Assembly: GCF_023195535.1 (NCBI RefSeq)
Contig: NZ_JALPNF010000008.1
Location: 1-64,000, forward strand
Reading direction: 5' to 3'
From: Sphingomonas faeni
GTDB lineage: Bacteria > Pseudomonadota > Alphaproteobacteria > Sphingomonadales > Sphingomonadaceae
Length of the DNA: 64,000 bases
In this document: positions 24,479 through 33,202 of the stretch, one piece after another
Numbering within the stretch: the stretch's first letter is position 1
Layout: each line of letters begins with the position of its first letter
Made by a program: the position numbers and the translations under genes
Notes under the pieces: model-generated
Databases searched by the model: none
Told to the model about the DNA's origin: nothing
The model's input: only the letters and a program-made list of their open reading frames with translations

Positions 24479-26157
24479 TCATATCCTCCGATCACGGCAT
24501 TCAGGAAGCTCGGAAATGGTCCGTTCCAGCCATCCGCCGGCGTATCGGCGACCGGTTGGCGCCGACCACCGGTTGGATCCGCAGGAATGCGCTCCGTCCG
24601 TGGCGGCTCGACCTTTGCCGCCTCCGTACGAACAGGTTGCGAGCGAACCGGTTCCGACCGCACTGGCTCAGACCGAACGGGCGCCGCGCGAACCGGTTCG
24701 ACATATGCCGGTTCGACCTGCACCGGCTCGACCCGGGCCGGCTCCGCCACGCGCGGCTTCACCGCGGGCACGGGCTCGTCGATCGGCGTCCGCTCCCAGC
24801 GCGGACGCTTGGCCGCCGCAACCGGCTCGGCCGCAGCCAGCACTTCGGCGACGATCGCCGGGGCCACCGTATCCGCCCGCGGCACCCGCCGCGTACGGGG
24901 CCGATCCGACTCCTCGGCAACCGCCGCCGCAACCGGCACCGGCGTAAACGTCTCGGACCGAGCCCCACGACGCGGTCGTCGACCGCGCGGCGCCGTGCCC
25001 TCGTCTTCAGTCACGGCAGGAACCGCAGCAGCCTTAGGCTCGGCACCCTTCAAGCGCTCGATCGTCTGCCCGGTCAGCTTCTCGATATTGACGATATTCT
25101 CGGAATCGTCGGGCGCGACGAACGTATACGCCGTCCCCGTCGCCCCGGCGCGACCCGTCCGCCCGATCCGGTGGACGTAATCGTCCGGATGCCATGGTGC
25201 GTCATAGTTGAACACCGTCGACACGCCCTTGATGTCGAGCCCGCGCGCCGCGACGTCCGACGCAACGAGGATCGTCACCGCGCCGGTCTTGAACAGCTCC
25301 AGCTCGGCCAGCCGCTGCGGCTGCTCCATGTCGCCGTGGATCTCGCCCGACTTGTAGCCCGCCTGCTTCAGCACCTTGTTCAGGTCGCGCACCGTCGTCT
25401 TGCGGTTGCAGAAGATGATCGCGTTGGTCACCTCCTCCTGCGCGAGGATGCGGCGCAGCGTGTCGCGCTTGGCGGTCTGGCTCGCCACCGGCACCAGATA
25501 CTGCTTGATGTTGAGGTTGGTCGACGCCGGGCGCGACACCTCGATCGTCTTGGGATTGGTCAGGAACTTGTCCGCCAGCTTCTTGATCGGCGGCGGCATC
25601 GTCGCCGAGAACAGCAAGGTCTGGCGCTGCTTCGGCAGCTTGGTGCAGATTTCCTCGATGTCGGGGATGAAGCCCATGTCGAGCATCCGGTCCGCCTCGT
25701 CGATCACCAGCATCGAACAGCCGTTGAGCATGATCTTGCCGCGCCCGAACAGGTCCATCAGTCGGCCCGGCGTCGCGATCAGGACGTCGACGCCCTTCTC
25801 CAGCGCGGCGAGCTGGTCGCCCATCGACACGCCGCCGATCAGCAACGCCATCGAGAGGTTCGAATTGACGCCGTATTTCTCGAAATTCTCCGCCACCTGC
25901 GCGGCGAGTTCGCGCGTCGGCTCGAGGATCAGCGAGCGTGGCATCCGCGCGCGGCTGCGGCCATGCGCGAGAATGTCGATCATCGGCAGCACGAACGACG
26001 CGGTCTTGCCGGTGCCCGTCTGGGCGATACCGATGATGTCGCGCATCATCAGCACCGACGGGATCGCGCCGGCCTGGATCGGGGTCGGCTCGGTGTAGCC
26101 GGAGTCGGTGACTGCCTTCAGCAGTTCGTCGGAGAGGCCGAGGTCGGCAAAACTCAT
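24475..26157 (-). CDS. DEAD-box ATP-dependent RNA helicase, RhlE-like
   Basis: This is an RNA helicase for ribosome assembly or mRNA turnover. ATG 26157 gives MSFADLGLSDELLKAV and 560 residues; the extension to 26229 is not family-like. Helicase motifs are all present: the Q motif (about residue 25), AQTGTGKTASF (motif I), PTRELAAQ, VIDEADRMLD (DEAD box), SATMPP, and VHRIGRTGRAG (motif VI). After about residue 370 comes a long disordered tail rich in Glu, Pro, Val and Arg with a 5-residue period of the EPVRS type. The tail overlaps the thioredoxin-like gene by 4 bp at the DNA level. Cytoplasmic. Confidence 0.95.
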   Translation of the reverse strand: MSFADLGLSDELLKAVTDSGYTEPTPIQAGAIPSVLMMRDIIGIAQTGTGKTASFVLPMIDILAHGRSRARMPRSLILEPTRELAAQVAENFEKYGVNSNLSMALLIGGVSMGDQLAALEKGVDVLIATPGRLMDLFGRGKIMLNGCSMLVIDEADRMLDMGFIPDIEEICTKLPKQRQTLLFSATMPPPIKKLADKFLTNPKTIEVSRPASTNLNIKQYLVPVASQTAKRDTLRRILAQEEVTNAIIFCNRKTTVRDLNKVLKQAGYKSGEIHGDMEQPQRLAELELFKTGAVTILVASDVAARGLDIKGVSTVFNYDAPWHPDDYVHRIGRTGRAGATGTAYTFVAPDDSENIVNIEKLTGQTIERLKGAEPKAAAVPAVTEDEGTAPRGRRPRRGARSETFTPVPVAAAVAEESDRPRTRRVPRADTVAPAIVAEVLAAAEPVAAAKRPRWERTPIDEPVPAVKPRVAEPARVEPVQVEPAYVEPVRAAPVRSEPVRSEPVRSQPVRTEAAKVEPPRTERIPADPTGGRRQPVADTPADGWNGPFPSFLNAVIGGYE

Positions 26158-26297
26158 GCAAATGTCCGGTAAATGGAGGGTGAAATGCACTGCCCTCAAG
26201 CCTTCCGGCGCTCGCCGATTTAGCGCCAAATGTCAAGGAAACGCGGTGAATGGAGGATGGAGAGGCACCGGTGGCCGGCGCACTTCCGCAAACGCCC

Positions 26298-26379
26298 CGT
26301 CATCCTGACGAAAGTCGGGATCCAGAGCCAAGCAGCGTACCGTCGGTTACTCTGGATTCTGACTTTCGTCAGGATGACG
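26298..26379. repeat. 82-bp palindromic element, family B
   Basis: It has the same ends and length as the copies at 20561 and 23528, and its outer 19 bases at each end are near-identical. Confidence 0.9.
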
Positions 26380-26426
26380 GAACGGGTGACCTTGCATCCG
26401 CCAAGCGCGTTAGCGGCCCGACCCCG

Positions 26427-26909
26427 CTACTTCTTCGCCCGCAAGCTCTTGAACCCGTCGATCTCGCAGCGCGCACCCGAGCGCATGCGGATCGCGTCGC
26501 GGTCCTTGCAGATCAGGCCGTCGGGCCCCGGCCTCAGATAGAATCCCGAATAATAATCGAGCGGCCTGCAGTCGCCGTCGAGCCGCGCGCGCAGCCGCGT
26601 CGTATCGTCCATCACCAGGTCGACCGCGCCCTCCTTGTTCAGCATCGCGCCGGCAATTTCGGAAACCGCGATGCATTTGGGGCCCTTATGCTCCTTCCAC
26701 TCCCGAGGCGGCGAGAAGGTCCGCGCTGGCGCCCGGCTCATCCGGGGCACGCGGATGATGACGCGCTGGTGGATCGAGATCTGCGCGACCTGCAGGCCGT
26801 CCAGCGCGAACCGAGGCTGGGGGACATCGCGCCCGCTCGCAGAAAAGGGGGCCGCGACGAAGGGGCCCGCGAGCGCGAGGAGGGTGGCGGGAATCGCGGG
26901 ATGGATCAT
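26427..26909 (-). CDS. hypothetical exported protein
   Basis: I do not recognise a named family. The 160-residue product starts with a hydrophobic signal-like segment (AIPATLLALAGPFVAAPF). The mature part contains QISIHQRVIIRVPRM, a CIAVSEIAGAM segment, and paired cysteines (DGDCRPLDYYSGF, LICKDRDAIRMRSGARCEID), which would suit disulfide bonds in the periplasm. The even spread of structured motifs makes it a convincing gene. It is divergent from the FAD-linked dehydrogenase. Confidence 0.75.
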   Translation of the reverse strand: MIHPAIPATLLALAGPFVAAPFSASGRDVPQPRFALDGLQVAQISIHQRVIIRVPRMSRAPARTFSPPREWKEHKGPKCIAVSEIAGAMLNKEGAVDLVMDDTTRLRARLDGDCRPLDYYSGFYLRPGPDGLICKDRDAIRMRSGARCEIDGFKSLRAKK

Positions 26910-26971
26910 GTTGACGTAACCGTTAGGGCCAATCGTTGAACGCGCGATGAATTTTGTCTAGCGCTGCTCGC

Positions 26972-28444
26972 GTGGTTCAAATTCAGACAGCAACCCTGAC
27001 GCCTTCGCAAGCCGCGATGCTGGCCGCGCTCGCGCCGCATCTCGACGCCAAGGCGATCGTCACCGACCCCGCCGACATCGACCCCTGGCTGCACGACTGG
27101 CGCGGCCGTTTTCACGGGGTCGCACCCGCGATGCTGTCGCCCAGCTCGACCGCAGAGGTCGCGCTGATCGTCAAGGCGGCGGCCGAACACCGCGTGCCGC
27201 TGGTCGCGCAGGGTGGCAACACCTCGATGGTCGGCGGCGCGACCGCCCCCGCGGACGGCAGCGCGCTGATCCTGTCGCTCCGCCGCCTGAACCGCATCCG
27301 CAGCGTCGATGCGGAAGCCGGACTCGCGATCGCCGAGGCCGGCGTGATCCTCGCCGACCTCGACTCCCCCGCCCAAGGGCAGGGGTGGCGCTTCCCGCTG
27401 ACGCTCGGCGCGCGCGGCACCGCCACGATCGGCGGGCTCGTCTCGACCAACGCGGGCGGCACGCAGGTCCTGAAGTTCGGTACGATGCGCGGCCTCGTCG
27501 CGGGCGTCGAGGCGGTGCTCGCCGACGGGACGATCTACGACGGCCTGTCCGCGTTGAAGAAGGATAACCGCGGCTACGATCTCGACCAGCTGTTCATCGG
27601 CGCGGAGGGCACGCTGGCGATCGTCACCGCCGCCACGCTCCGCCTCGCTCCCGCGATCGCGGCGCGCGGCACGGCGTGGGTCGGCATCGCGTCCCCCCAG
27701 GCCGCGCTGAAACTCCTGCGCACGATGCAGGCGAAGACCGACGCGATCGAAAGCTTCGAGATTCTCCCCGCCGAATCGCACGACGCGGCGGTGGCGCATC
27801 TCCCGAACGCCCGCGCCCCGCTAGTGGGCCGTCACCCCTGGCACCTCCTCATCGAGGCGACCGCGGCCTCTACCGAGGGCGAATCCCCCAGCGCGCTACT
27901 CGAAAGACTGCTCGCCCAAGCGCTGGAAGACGGCGCGATCGAGGACGCGACGATCGCCACCAGCGAAGCCCAGTCGGACGCATTCTGGCTGCTCCGCGAC
28001 TCGCTCTCCGCCGCCGAACGCGCGCTCGGCCCCGCGACGCAGCACGACATTTCGATCCCGGTCGAGACGATGCCCCGCTTCATGATCGAGGCGGCGGCGG
28101 CGTGCGACGCGCGCTTCCCCGGCACGCACGCGAGCGGTTTCGGCCATCTCGGCGACGGCAACGTCCATTTCCACGTCCGTGCCGCGCCCGGCACCGACCC
28201 TGCGCACTGGTATGCCGAGGACGCGCCGGTCGTCACCCGCTTCGTCGGCGATCTCGTCACGGCGGCGGGCGGCTCGATCTCGGCCGAGCACGGCATCGGC
28301 CAGATGAAGCGCGACGAACTCGAACGCCTGTCGTCGCCCGCCCGCATGACCGCGCTCCGGGCGATCAAGGCCGCACTCGACCCGCTGGGCATCCTCAACC
28401 CCGGCAAGCTCGTCACACTTGCACCAGCCCGCCCCGCACCATAG
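26972..28444 (+). CDS. FAD-binding oxidoreductase, GlcD/D-2-hydroxyacid dehydrogenase type
   Basis: This is a flavoprotein of the vanillyl-alcohol-oxidase fold that probably oxidises a D-2-hydroxyacid such as D-lactate or D-2-hydroxyglutarate. The FAD-binding loop is VAQGGNTSMVGGATAP (about residues 78-93), followed by GARGTATIGGLVSTNAGG. The C-terminal cap holds the metal-site motif GFGHLGDGNVHFHVR and SAEHGIGQMKRDEL. GTG 26972 is my preferred start, about 490 residues; a TTG at 26954 is also open and neither has a strong ribosome-binding site. There are no cysteine clusters, so there is no fused iron-sulfur domain. Confidence 0.9.
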   Translation: MVQIQTATLTPSQAAMLAALAPHLDAKAIVTDPADIDPWLHDWRGRFHGVAPAMLSPSSTAEVALIVKAAAEHRVPLVAQGGNTSMVGGATAPADGSALILSLRRLNRIRSVDAEAGLAIAEAGVILADLDSPAQGQGWRFPLTLGARGTATIGGLVSTNAGGTQVLKFGTMRGLVAGVEAVLADGTIYDGLSALKKDNRGYDLDQLFIGAEGTLAIVTAATLRLAPAIAARGTAWVGIASPQAALKLLRTMQAKTDAIESFEILPAESHDAAVAHLPNARAPLVGRHPWHLLIEATAASTEGESPSALLERLLAQALEDGAIEDATIATSEAQSDAFWLLRDSLSAAERALGPATQHDISIPVETMPRFMIEAAAACDARFPGTHASGFGHLGDGNVHFHVRAAPGTDPAHWYAEDAPVVTRFVGDLVTAAGGSISAEHGIGQMKRDELERLSSPARMTALRAIKAALDPLGILNPGKLVTLAPARPAP

Positions 28445-28509
28445 AGCCTCGCCCCAATCGGTGGCACCAGCCGCCGGCAATGTTTTGACCGACCGACCCG
28501 GAGAGTATC

Positions 28510-29295
28510 ATGGCCAGCGCCGCCCAGCTTCCGCTTTTCTATAACGGCCTCGAGCCGCTCTCGAGCGACACGCACGCCAATTACAAGGTCCGCCCGCAGG
28601 ACAGCGCGCCGTTCCTGGTCGGCCAGCACGCCATCCCGATCACCGTCGACGAGTTCCCGCTGGTCCAGCGCCACATGCCGATCGTCTTCTCGACCGGTGA
28701 CGACGCCATCCCGCTCGCGCTGATGGGCCTGAACGAGGGCGTCAACGTGTTCGTCGGCGACGACGGCAAGCTGACCGAGAGCACGTTCTACGTTCCCGCC
28801 TATGTCCGTCGCTACCCGTACATGCTCGCGCGCCTCCACCCGGACGCGCAGGAGCTGTCGCTCTGCTTCGATCCGACGTCGCCGACGCTCGGCGAGTTCG
28901 AGGACGGCGATGCGCTGTTCGAGAACGGCCAGCCGACCGAGCTGACCAAGAACATCCTCGGCTTCAACGAGTCGTTCGAACAGGCCGGCGCACGCACGCA
29001 GAACTTCATGAACGAGCTGCGCGAGCTCGAGCTGCTGATGGACGGCGAAGTCACGATCCAGCCCGATGGGGCCGAGCAGCCGTTCGTCTATCGCGGCTTC
29101 CAGATGATCAACGAAGAGAAGCTGATCGACATGCGCGGCGATGCGCTGCGCAAGATGAGCAAGTCGGGCATGCTCCCGCTGCTCTACGCACACCTCTTCT
29201 CGTTGTCGTTGATGCGTGACATCTTTGCGCGCCAGGCGCAGCTTGGCCAGACTCCGCAGCCGCAGATGGCCGCACCGACGCCGTTCAACGTCTGA
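28510..29295 (+). CDS. SapC family protein
   Basis: This is a member of the SapC-like family, named after a Campylobacter S-layer locus and common in sphingomonads and caulobacters, often near TonB-dependent receptors. It has 261 residues. The conserved N-terminal part includes PLSSDTHANYKVRP, HAIPITVDEFPLVQRHMPIVF and VPAYVRRYPYMLAR. The middle part has LCFDPTSPTLGEFEDGD with a C-terminal FQMINEEKL segment. No signal peptide is visible. Its biochemical role is not established. It is followed 34 bp later by a cytochrome b561 gene. Confidence 0.9.
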   Translation: MASAAQLPLFYNGLEPLSSDTHANYKVRPQDSAPFLVGQHAIPITVDEFPLVQRHMPIVFSTGDDAIPLALMGLNEGVNVFVGDDGKLTESTFYVPAYVRRYPYMLARLHPDAQELSLCFDPTSPTLGEFEDGDALFENGQPTELTKNILGFNESFEQAGARTQNFMNELRELELLMDGEVTIQPDGAEQPFVYRGFQMINEEKLIDMRGDALRKMSKSGMLPLLYAHLFSLSLMRDIFARQAQLGQTPQPQMAAPTPFNV

Positions 29296-29329
29296 TCGCG
29301 ACGGCATAGCCCTTTATCGAAGGAAGACC

Positions 29330-29893
29330 ATGGCAGCGCAGGATCGTCCGGACGGACCCGGGCCGGACCGCTACTCGAGGGTGGCGATCTGGTTCCACTG
29401 GACGATCGCGCTGCTGGTCATCTTCAACATCGCGGTCGGCCTGCTGCATGATCCGGTGCCGGCGCTGCGCAACCTGATGGGGGCGCACAAGGCGCTCGGC
29501 ATCACCGTGCTGGTGCTGACTGCCGGACGGATCGCGTGGCGGCTGGCTCATCGCCCGCCGCCGCTGCCCGTCCATACCCCGATGTGGGAAAAGGCGCTCG
29601 CGCATGCCGCGCACGCGCTGCTCTACGTGTTCATGATCGCCCTGCCGCTGACCGGGTGGCTGATGGTGTCCGGCTCGGCAAAGCGTTCGCCGCTGAACTG
29701 GTTCGGTCTGTTCGACATCCCGTATCTGCCGGTGTCGGCCGCGACCGGGCGGTTGGGTCATGAAGCGCACGGCGTGCTGGGCTGGCTGATGCTCGCGCTC
29801 GTCGTCCTGCATATCGGTGCCGCTCTGCGCCATCACCTAGTGTTGCGCGATCCGGTTCTGGCGCGGATGGCCCCGGTTTTCCGTCGGCGCTGA
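29330..29893 (+). CDS. cytochrome b561 (CybB family)
   Basis: This is an inner-membrane dihaem cytochrome of the bacterial b561 family. It has 187 residues from ATG 29330, which follows GAAGGAAG. Four membrane helices are visible, with haem-ligand histidines in IWFHWTIALLV (about residue 22), LMGAHKALGI (about 51), the AHAAHALLYVFMIALPLTGW segment (about 85-104) and LGHEAHGVLGWLMLALVVLH (about 143-162). TGWLMVSG is characteristic. Its electron partner is not obvious. An upstream frame inside SapC is not used. Confidence 0.93.
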   Translation: MAAQDRPDGPGPDRYSRVAIWFHWTIALLVIFNIAVGLLHDPVPALRNLMGAHKALGITVLVLTAGRIAWRLAHRPPPLPVHTPMWEKALAHAAHALLYVFMIALPLTGWLMVSGSAKRSPLNWFGLFDIPYLPVSAATGRLGHEAHGVLGWLMLALVVLHIGAALRHHLVLRDPVLARMAPVFRRR

Positions 29894-29946
29894 ACAGCCA
29901 TAGCCAAACCGTTCGAAAAATTATTTGCGGTGCGTCGCAACAAAGG

Positions 29947-29977
29947 TTGAACCAAAACCGGGCTCACCCATTTAGAT
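29947..29977 (+). promoter_or_regulatory. candidate promoter of the small RNA
   Basis: TTGAAC (29947-29952) and TTAGAT (29972-29977), 19 bp apart, could form -35 and -10 boxes. They would place the transcript start a few bases later, exactly at the first hairpin of the candidate RNA. The spacing is slightly long for a housekeeping sigma factor. Confidence 0.4.
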
Positions 29978-29980
29978 CCT

Positions 29981-30088
29981 GTACGGCATCGTGTCCCCCC
30001 CTTTCGCGGCGCCGTACGGTACGCTTCTAGCGTACCTCCTCCCTGAACCTAGGCCACTCCGTGCGTCATGCACGGGGTGGTTTTTTTT
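29981..30088 (+). ncRNA. candidate small RNA with CCTCCTCCC motif (CcsR-like)
   Basis: Three successive hairpins are visible. The first pairs GTACGGC (29981-29987) with GCCGTAC (30011-30017). The second is GGTACGC-TTCTA-GCGTACC (30018-30036). The third is an 11-bp terminator stem at 30054-30080 followed by eight T. CCTCCTCCC (30035-30043) begins at the base of hairpin 2 and runs into the single-stranded linker. This is the exact motif that defines the CcsR stress-induced RNAs of Rhodobacter and resembles the anti-Shine-Dalgarno loops of other alphaproteobacterial small RNAs. That it is an independent transcript, rather than the 3' UTR of the cytochrome gene, is my inference. Confidence 0.6.
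30054..30088 (+). terminator. strong Rho-independent terminator
   Basis: An 11-bp stem, CCACTCCGTGC with GCACGGGGTGG (one G-T pair), has a GTCAT loop and is followed by eight T. It ends the candidate small RNA and could also end cytochrome b561 transcription. Confidence 0.92.
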
Positions 30089-30165
30089 GGCCCGCGTAGG
30101 CGGATAAGCGCGACGGCGCGCCGCGACCAATTCTAGCGCAACGGGTGCGACCATTCTTCAAACCG

Positions 30166-30289
30166 ATCCTACCCCGCCAGGGGGAGGTGGCACCGAAGGC
30201 GCCGGAGGGGGAGGATGGGCAGCAGAGGTGGTCGCTTACCGCCCCCTCCTTCAGGCTGCGCCTGCCACTTCCCCCTGGCGGGGGAGGAT
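30166..30289. repeat. intergenic palindromic element, family C
   Basis: The arms are ATCCTACCCCGCCAGGGGGA and TCCCCCTGGCGGGGGAGGAT. It shares the inner TCAGGCTGCGCCTGCCAC with the copy at 23716-23845. It lies between the small RNA and the AI-2E gene stop. Confidence 0.9.
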
Positions 30290-30342
30290 TTGAGATTCGT
30301 GGCGCGCGGCCAAAGCAACGTCTCGGTAGTGTCGGCAGCGGC

Positions 30343-31413
30343 TCAGGCGTCGGGCTCCGGCTGGCCCAACCGCTGCTCGGTCAGGATCTGCCATCCGGCC
30401 ATGAACAGCGCCGCGACCACCGGGCCGACGACGATCCCGCTCAGCCCGCACAGTTCGATCCCGCCCAGCGTGGTGACCAGCACGACGTAATCCGGAATGC
30501 CCGTGTCGCGACCGACCAGGATCGGCCGGAGGATATTGTCGGCAAGCCCGATCACGACGATCCCCGACACGATCACCGCAATCCCCTGCCAGATCGCACC
30601 GGTCGCCAGCAGATACACCGCGACGGGCACCCACACGATCGCCGGCCCCAATGCGGGCAGCAACGAGGTGAGCGCCATCAGCAGGCCCCACAACAGCGCC
30701 GCCGGTACGCCGACCAGCCAGAAGGTCAGCGCGCCCAGGCCACCCTGGACGAGCCCGACGATCACCGAGCCCTTGATCGTGGCGCGCACCACCGAGACGA
30801 ACTTGCCGACCAGTCGCTCGGTCACGGATCGCTCCAGCGGCAGCGCGCGACAGAGCGCCGGCCCGACGCGGTCGCCGTCGCGCAGCAGGAAGAACGTCAC
30901 GTACAGCGCGATGCCGAATGCCAGCAGGAACGCGAACGCGTTGCGGCCGATCGACAGCGCCTGGCCGGCGATGGTCCGCACGCTGTTGCCGAGCGCGCCG
31001 GAAATACGCGATTGGAGCCGCTCGAAACTGTTGATGCCGGACTTGTCGACCAGCTGCTGGAGCCGCTCGGGCAACGCGTCATGAACCTGTTGAAAATAGG
31101 CGGCGAAATTGATCTGACCGCTCTGCATGCTCGTATAGACCGAGGATGCCTGGTCGATCATGAGGCTCGCGATGATCAGCGTCGGGACGATTACCGCGAC
31201 GAAGATGATCAGCATCGCCAACGATGCGGCAAGATTGCGCCGCTCCGGCCAGCGCTTGAGCAGCTTATGGTACAGCGGCTGGAACAGGATAGCCGCCAGC
31301 GCGCTCCATAGCAGGGCGGCCGCGAAGGTCGATACCACCATGCCCAACGCTATGGTGATGATGGTCAAGAAGAGGAGAAATCCCCCGTTCTCGATCCGGC
31401 CCCTGTTCGTCAT
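30343..31413 (-). CDS. AI-2E family transporter
   Basis: This is an inner-membrane permease of the AI-2E/PerM (DUF20) family; members export various small molecules and few are true autoinducer-2 transporters. ATG 31413 gives MTNRGRIENGGFLLFL and 356 residues. About eight membrane helices are visible, starting with FLLFLTIITIALGMVVSTF. The long periplasmic loop (about residues 90-140) precedes the conserved LLRDGDR segment (about 193) and the C-terminal GLADNILRPILVGRDTGIPD (about 285-304), the family signature. It stands alone on the minus strand, next to a small lipoprotein gene. Confidence 0.92.
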   Translation of the reverse strand: MTNRGRIENGGFLLFLTIITIALGMVVSTFAAALLWSALAAILFQPLYHKLLKRWPERRNLAASLAMLIIFVAVIVPTLIIASLMIDQASSVYTSMQSGQINFAAYFQQVHDALPERLQQLVDKSGINSFERLQSRISGALGNSVRTIAGQALSIGRNAFAFLLAFGIALYVTFFLLRDGDRVGPALCRALPLERSVTERLVGKFVSVVRATIKGSVIVGLVQGGLGALTFWLVGVPAALLWGLLMALTSLLPALGPAIVWVPVAVYLLATGAIWQGIAVIVSGIVVIGLADNILRPILVGRDTGIPDYVVLVTTLGGIELCGLSGIVVGPVVAALFMAGWQILTEQRLGQPEPDA

Positions 31414-31490
31414 GTCGCCCACCCCGTTTCGCCAGCTTGGCCGACGCGCCCCGGTCGACGCGCACCGGCCGCCGTCTCGCATCACTTATA

Positions 31491-31520
31491 GAAAAATCCC
31501 CCCGGTCGTGCCGGGGGGAT
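31491..31520 (-). terminator. Rho-independent terminator of the small lipoprotein gene
   Basis: A perfect 10-bp stem ATCCCCCCGG/CCGGGGGGAT with a TCGTG loop is followed on the minus strand by a T run. It begins six bases after the stop codon of the lipoprotein gene. Confidence 0.9.
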
Positions 31521-31525
31521 GATCG

Positions 31526-31810
31526 TCAACGCAGCTTCTCGCTACCGTTGACCAGGGCCGCCTTCTCGCTGGCGGGCATCGCCTGCGCGTTCACGTCGGC
31601 GTCGTCGATCGCATCGGCCTGCTGGTCGCCGCTCTCACGGACGGCCTCGGCCTGATCCTCGAGATTGTCGGCCTTGGCTTCCAGCGCGTCGGCGCGGTTG
31701 TCGGCGGCGCCCTCGACCTGGCTGCCGAGCTTGTCGTCACCCTTGCCGCCGCAAGCGGCGAGCGGAACGGTGAGAGCGGCCATCATAAGCGCTACGGTCA
31801 GTTTCTTCAT
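31526..31810 (-). CDS. small hypothetical lipoprotein
   Basis: No named family is recognised. ATG 31810 gives a 94-residue product with a lipoprotein signal, MKKLTVALMMAALTVPLAAC (Cys about residue 20). It is followed by GGKGDDKLGS and then a helical segment rich in Ala, Asp and Glu with a heptad-like pattern (ADNRADALEAKADNLEDQAE) and many acidic residues. It resembles short Lpp-like or stress-induced envelope lipoproteins, but that is inference. It has its own strong terminator. The longer form from 31858 would start before the signal and is not used. Confidence 0.78.
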   Translation of the reverse strand: MKKLTVALMMAALTVPLAACGGKGDDKLGSQVEGAADNRADALEAKADNLEDQAEAVRESGDQQADAIDDADVNAQAMPASEKAALVNGSEKLR

Positions 31811-31917
31811 GATCGGGTATCCTGTTGGTGTTGTGTCGACGCAAACCGTCACGGTCACGTAACGGTTCCCAACGACCGCGATCCTTCTGAAACAGTGTGA
31901 TCTTTTTGCACCGCGGC

Positions 31918-33144
31918 CTAGTTCGCCGCCGTCCTCCGCTGGAACCAGAAGCCGCCTTCGATCAGGTACACGAGTATGAGCGCGCCCAGTCCGATCCCGA
32001 GATATCCGATCGCAAGGGGGAAGGTGGAGCCGTCATAGGCCTGGCCGATCAACGATCCGACGACCACCGCGCCCAGGCTGGTGATGAAACCCTGCACCGA
32101 CGAGGCTGTCCCGGCGATATGCCCGACCGGCTCCATCGCCATCGCGCCGAAGTTCGATCCGCACAAGCCGATGCACGTCATGCTCAGTGCCTGGAACACG
32201 ATGTAGCTCCACAGCGTCTCGATGCCCGCGGCGATGACCGCGATGTGGATCAGCGACAGCGCGATCAATATGAAGACGCCGGCCTGCGAGATGAGCCGCG
32301 TTCCCAGCCGTTCGACCAGCCGGCTGTTGGCGAACGACGCACAGCCCATCGCGAACGCGCAGACCGCGAACAGGATCGTGAATCGGTCGCCGGCGCCGAA
32401 CTCGTCGACGAAGATCTGCTGGGCCGACGATACGAAGGCGATGATCCCCCCGAACGTCAGCGACGCGGCGGTCGCATAGCCGATCGAATAGCGGTTGGTC
32501 AGCGTGAGACGGTACGCGCTGCGCAACGTGGTCAGGGAGATCGCCACGCGTCTGTCGATTGCCAGCGTCTCGGGCAGGCGGACCGCCGACCAGGCGAGGA
32601 TGAACGCGGCGAACCCGGCCAGCGCGTAGAAGATGAACCGCCACGGTCCGAACGCCAGCAGCACCTGGCCGATGCTGGGGGCCAGGATGGGCACGAGGAA
32701 GAAGATCATCTGCGCCAGCGACAGCGTCTTGGCCATCTGCCGGCCCGAATACCGGTCGCGAACGATCGCCACGGCCAGCACGCGCGTCGATGCCGACATC
32801 AGTCCCTGCAGGATTCGCGCGCAGATCAACGCGGTGAAGGTTGCCGAACTCGCCGCGAAGATGCTCGCAAAGACGAAGCCGATCAGCGTGGCGAGCAGGA
32901 TCGGTCGCCGGCCATAGCGGTCGGCGAGCGGACCATAGACCAGCTGGCCGATCCCGAACCCGAACAGATAGGCGGTGACGATCCATTGCCGTGAATTGGC
33001 GGTCGCTGCATGCAGTTCGGCGCCGATCGCGGGCAGCGCGGGCAGCATCAGGTCCACGCCTAGCGCGTTCACCGCCATGATCGCGGCGATGAACGCGACG
33101 AACTCGCGACGGCCAAGGGCAAAATGGGTAAGCGGTTGCGTCAT
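31918..33144 (-). CDS. Bcr/CflA family multidrug efflux MFS transporter
   Basis: This is a proton-driven drug exporter of the major facilitator superfamily (12 helices). It has 408 residues. The Bcr/CflA hallmarks are present: DLMLPALPAIGAELHA after helix 1 (about residues 31-46), GQLVYGPLADRYGRRPILL (MFS motif A, about 66-84), and LICARILQGLMSASTRVLAV in helix 4. Helix 7-12 segments follow, with IGLCGSNFGAMAMEPVGHIA and GTASSVQGFITSLGAVVVG, typical of this subfamily. The substrate is unknown. No regulator gene lies beside it. Confidence 0.93.
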   Translation of the reverse strand: MTQPLTHFALGRREFVAFIAAIMAVNALGVDLMLPALPAIGAELHAATANSRQWIVTAYLFGFGIGQLVYGPLADRYGRRPILLATLIGFVFASIFAASSATFTALICARILQGLMSASTRVLAVAIVRDRYSGRQMAKTLSLAQMIFFLVPILAPSIGQVLLAFGPWRFIFYALAGFAAFILAWSAVRLPETLAIDRRVAISLTTLRSAYRLTLTNRYSIGYATAASLTFGGIIAFVSSAQQIFVDEFGAGDRFTILFAVCAFAMGCASFANSRLVERLGTRLISQAGVFILIALSLIHIAVIAAGIETLWSYIVFQALSMTCIGLCGSNFGAMAMEPVGHIAGTASSVQGFITSLGAVVVGSLIGQAYDGSTFPLAIGYLGIGLGALILVYLIEGGFWFQRRTAAN

Positions 33145-33202
33145 ATCACCGCGCCTAACGGTTTATGCTGCACCGCGCCATATTCGATCGCACCCTCCCA
33201 CG

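Noticed and set aside
29972-30154. 60-codon minus-strand ORF over the candidate small RNA
   Set aside because: It is antisense to three well-formed hairpins, lacks a ribosome-binding site and encodes no protein-like pattern.
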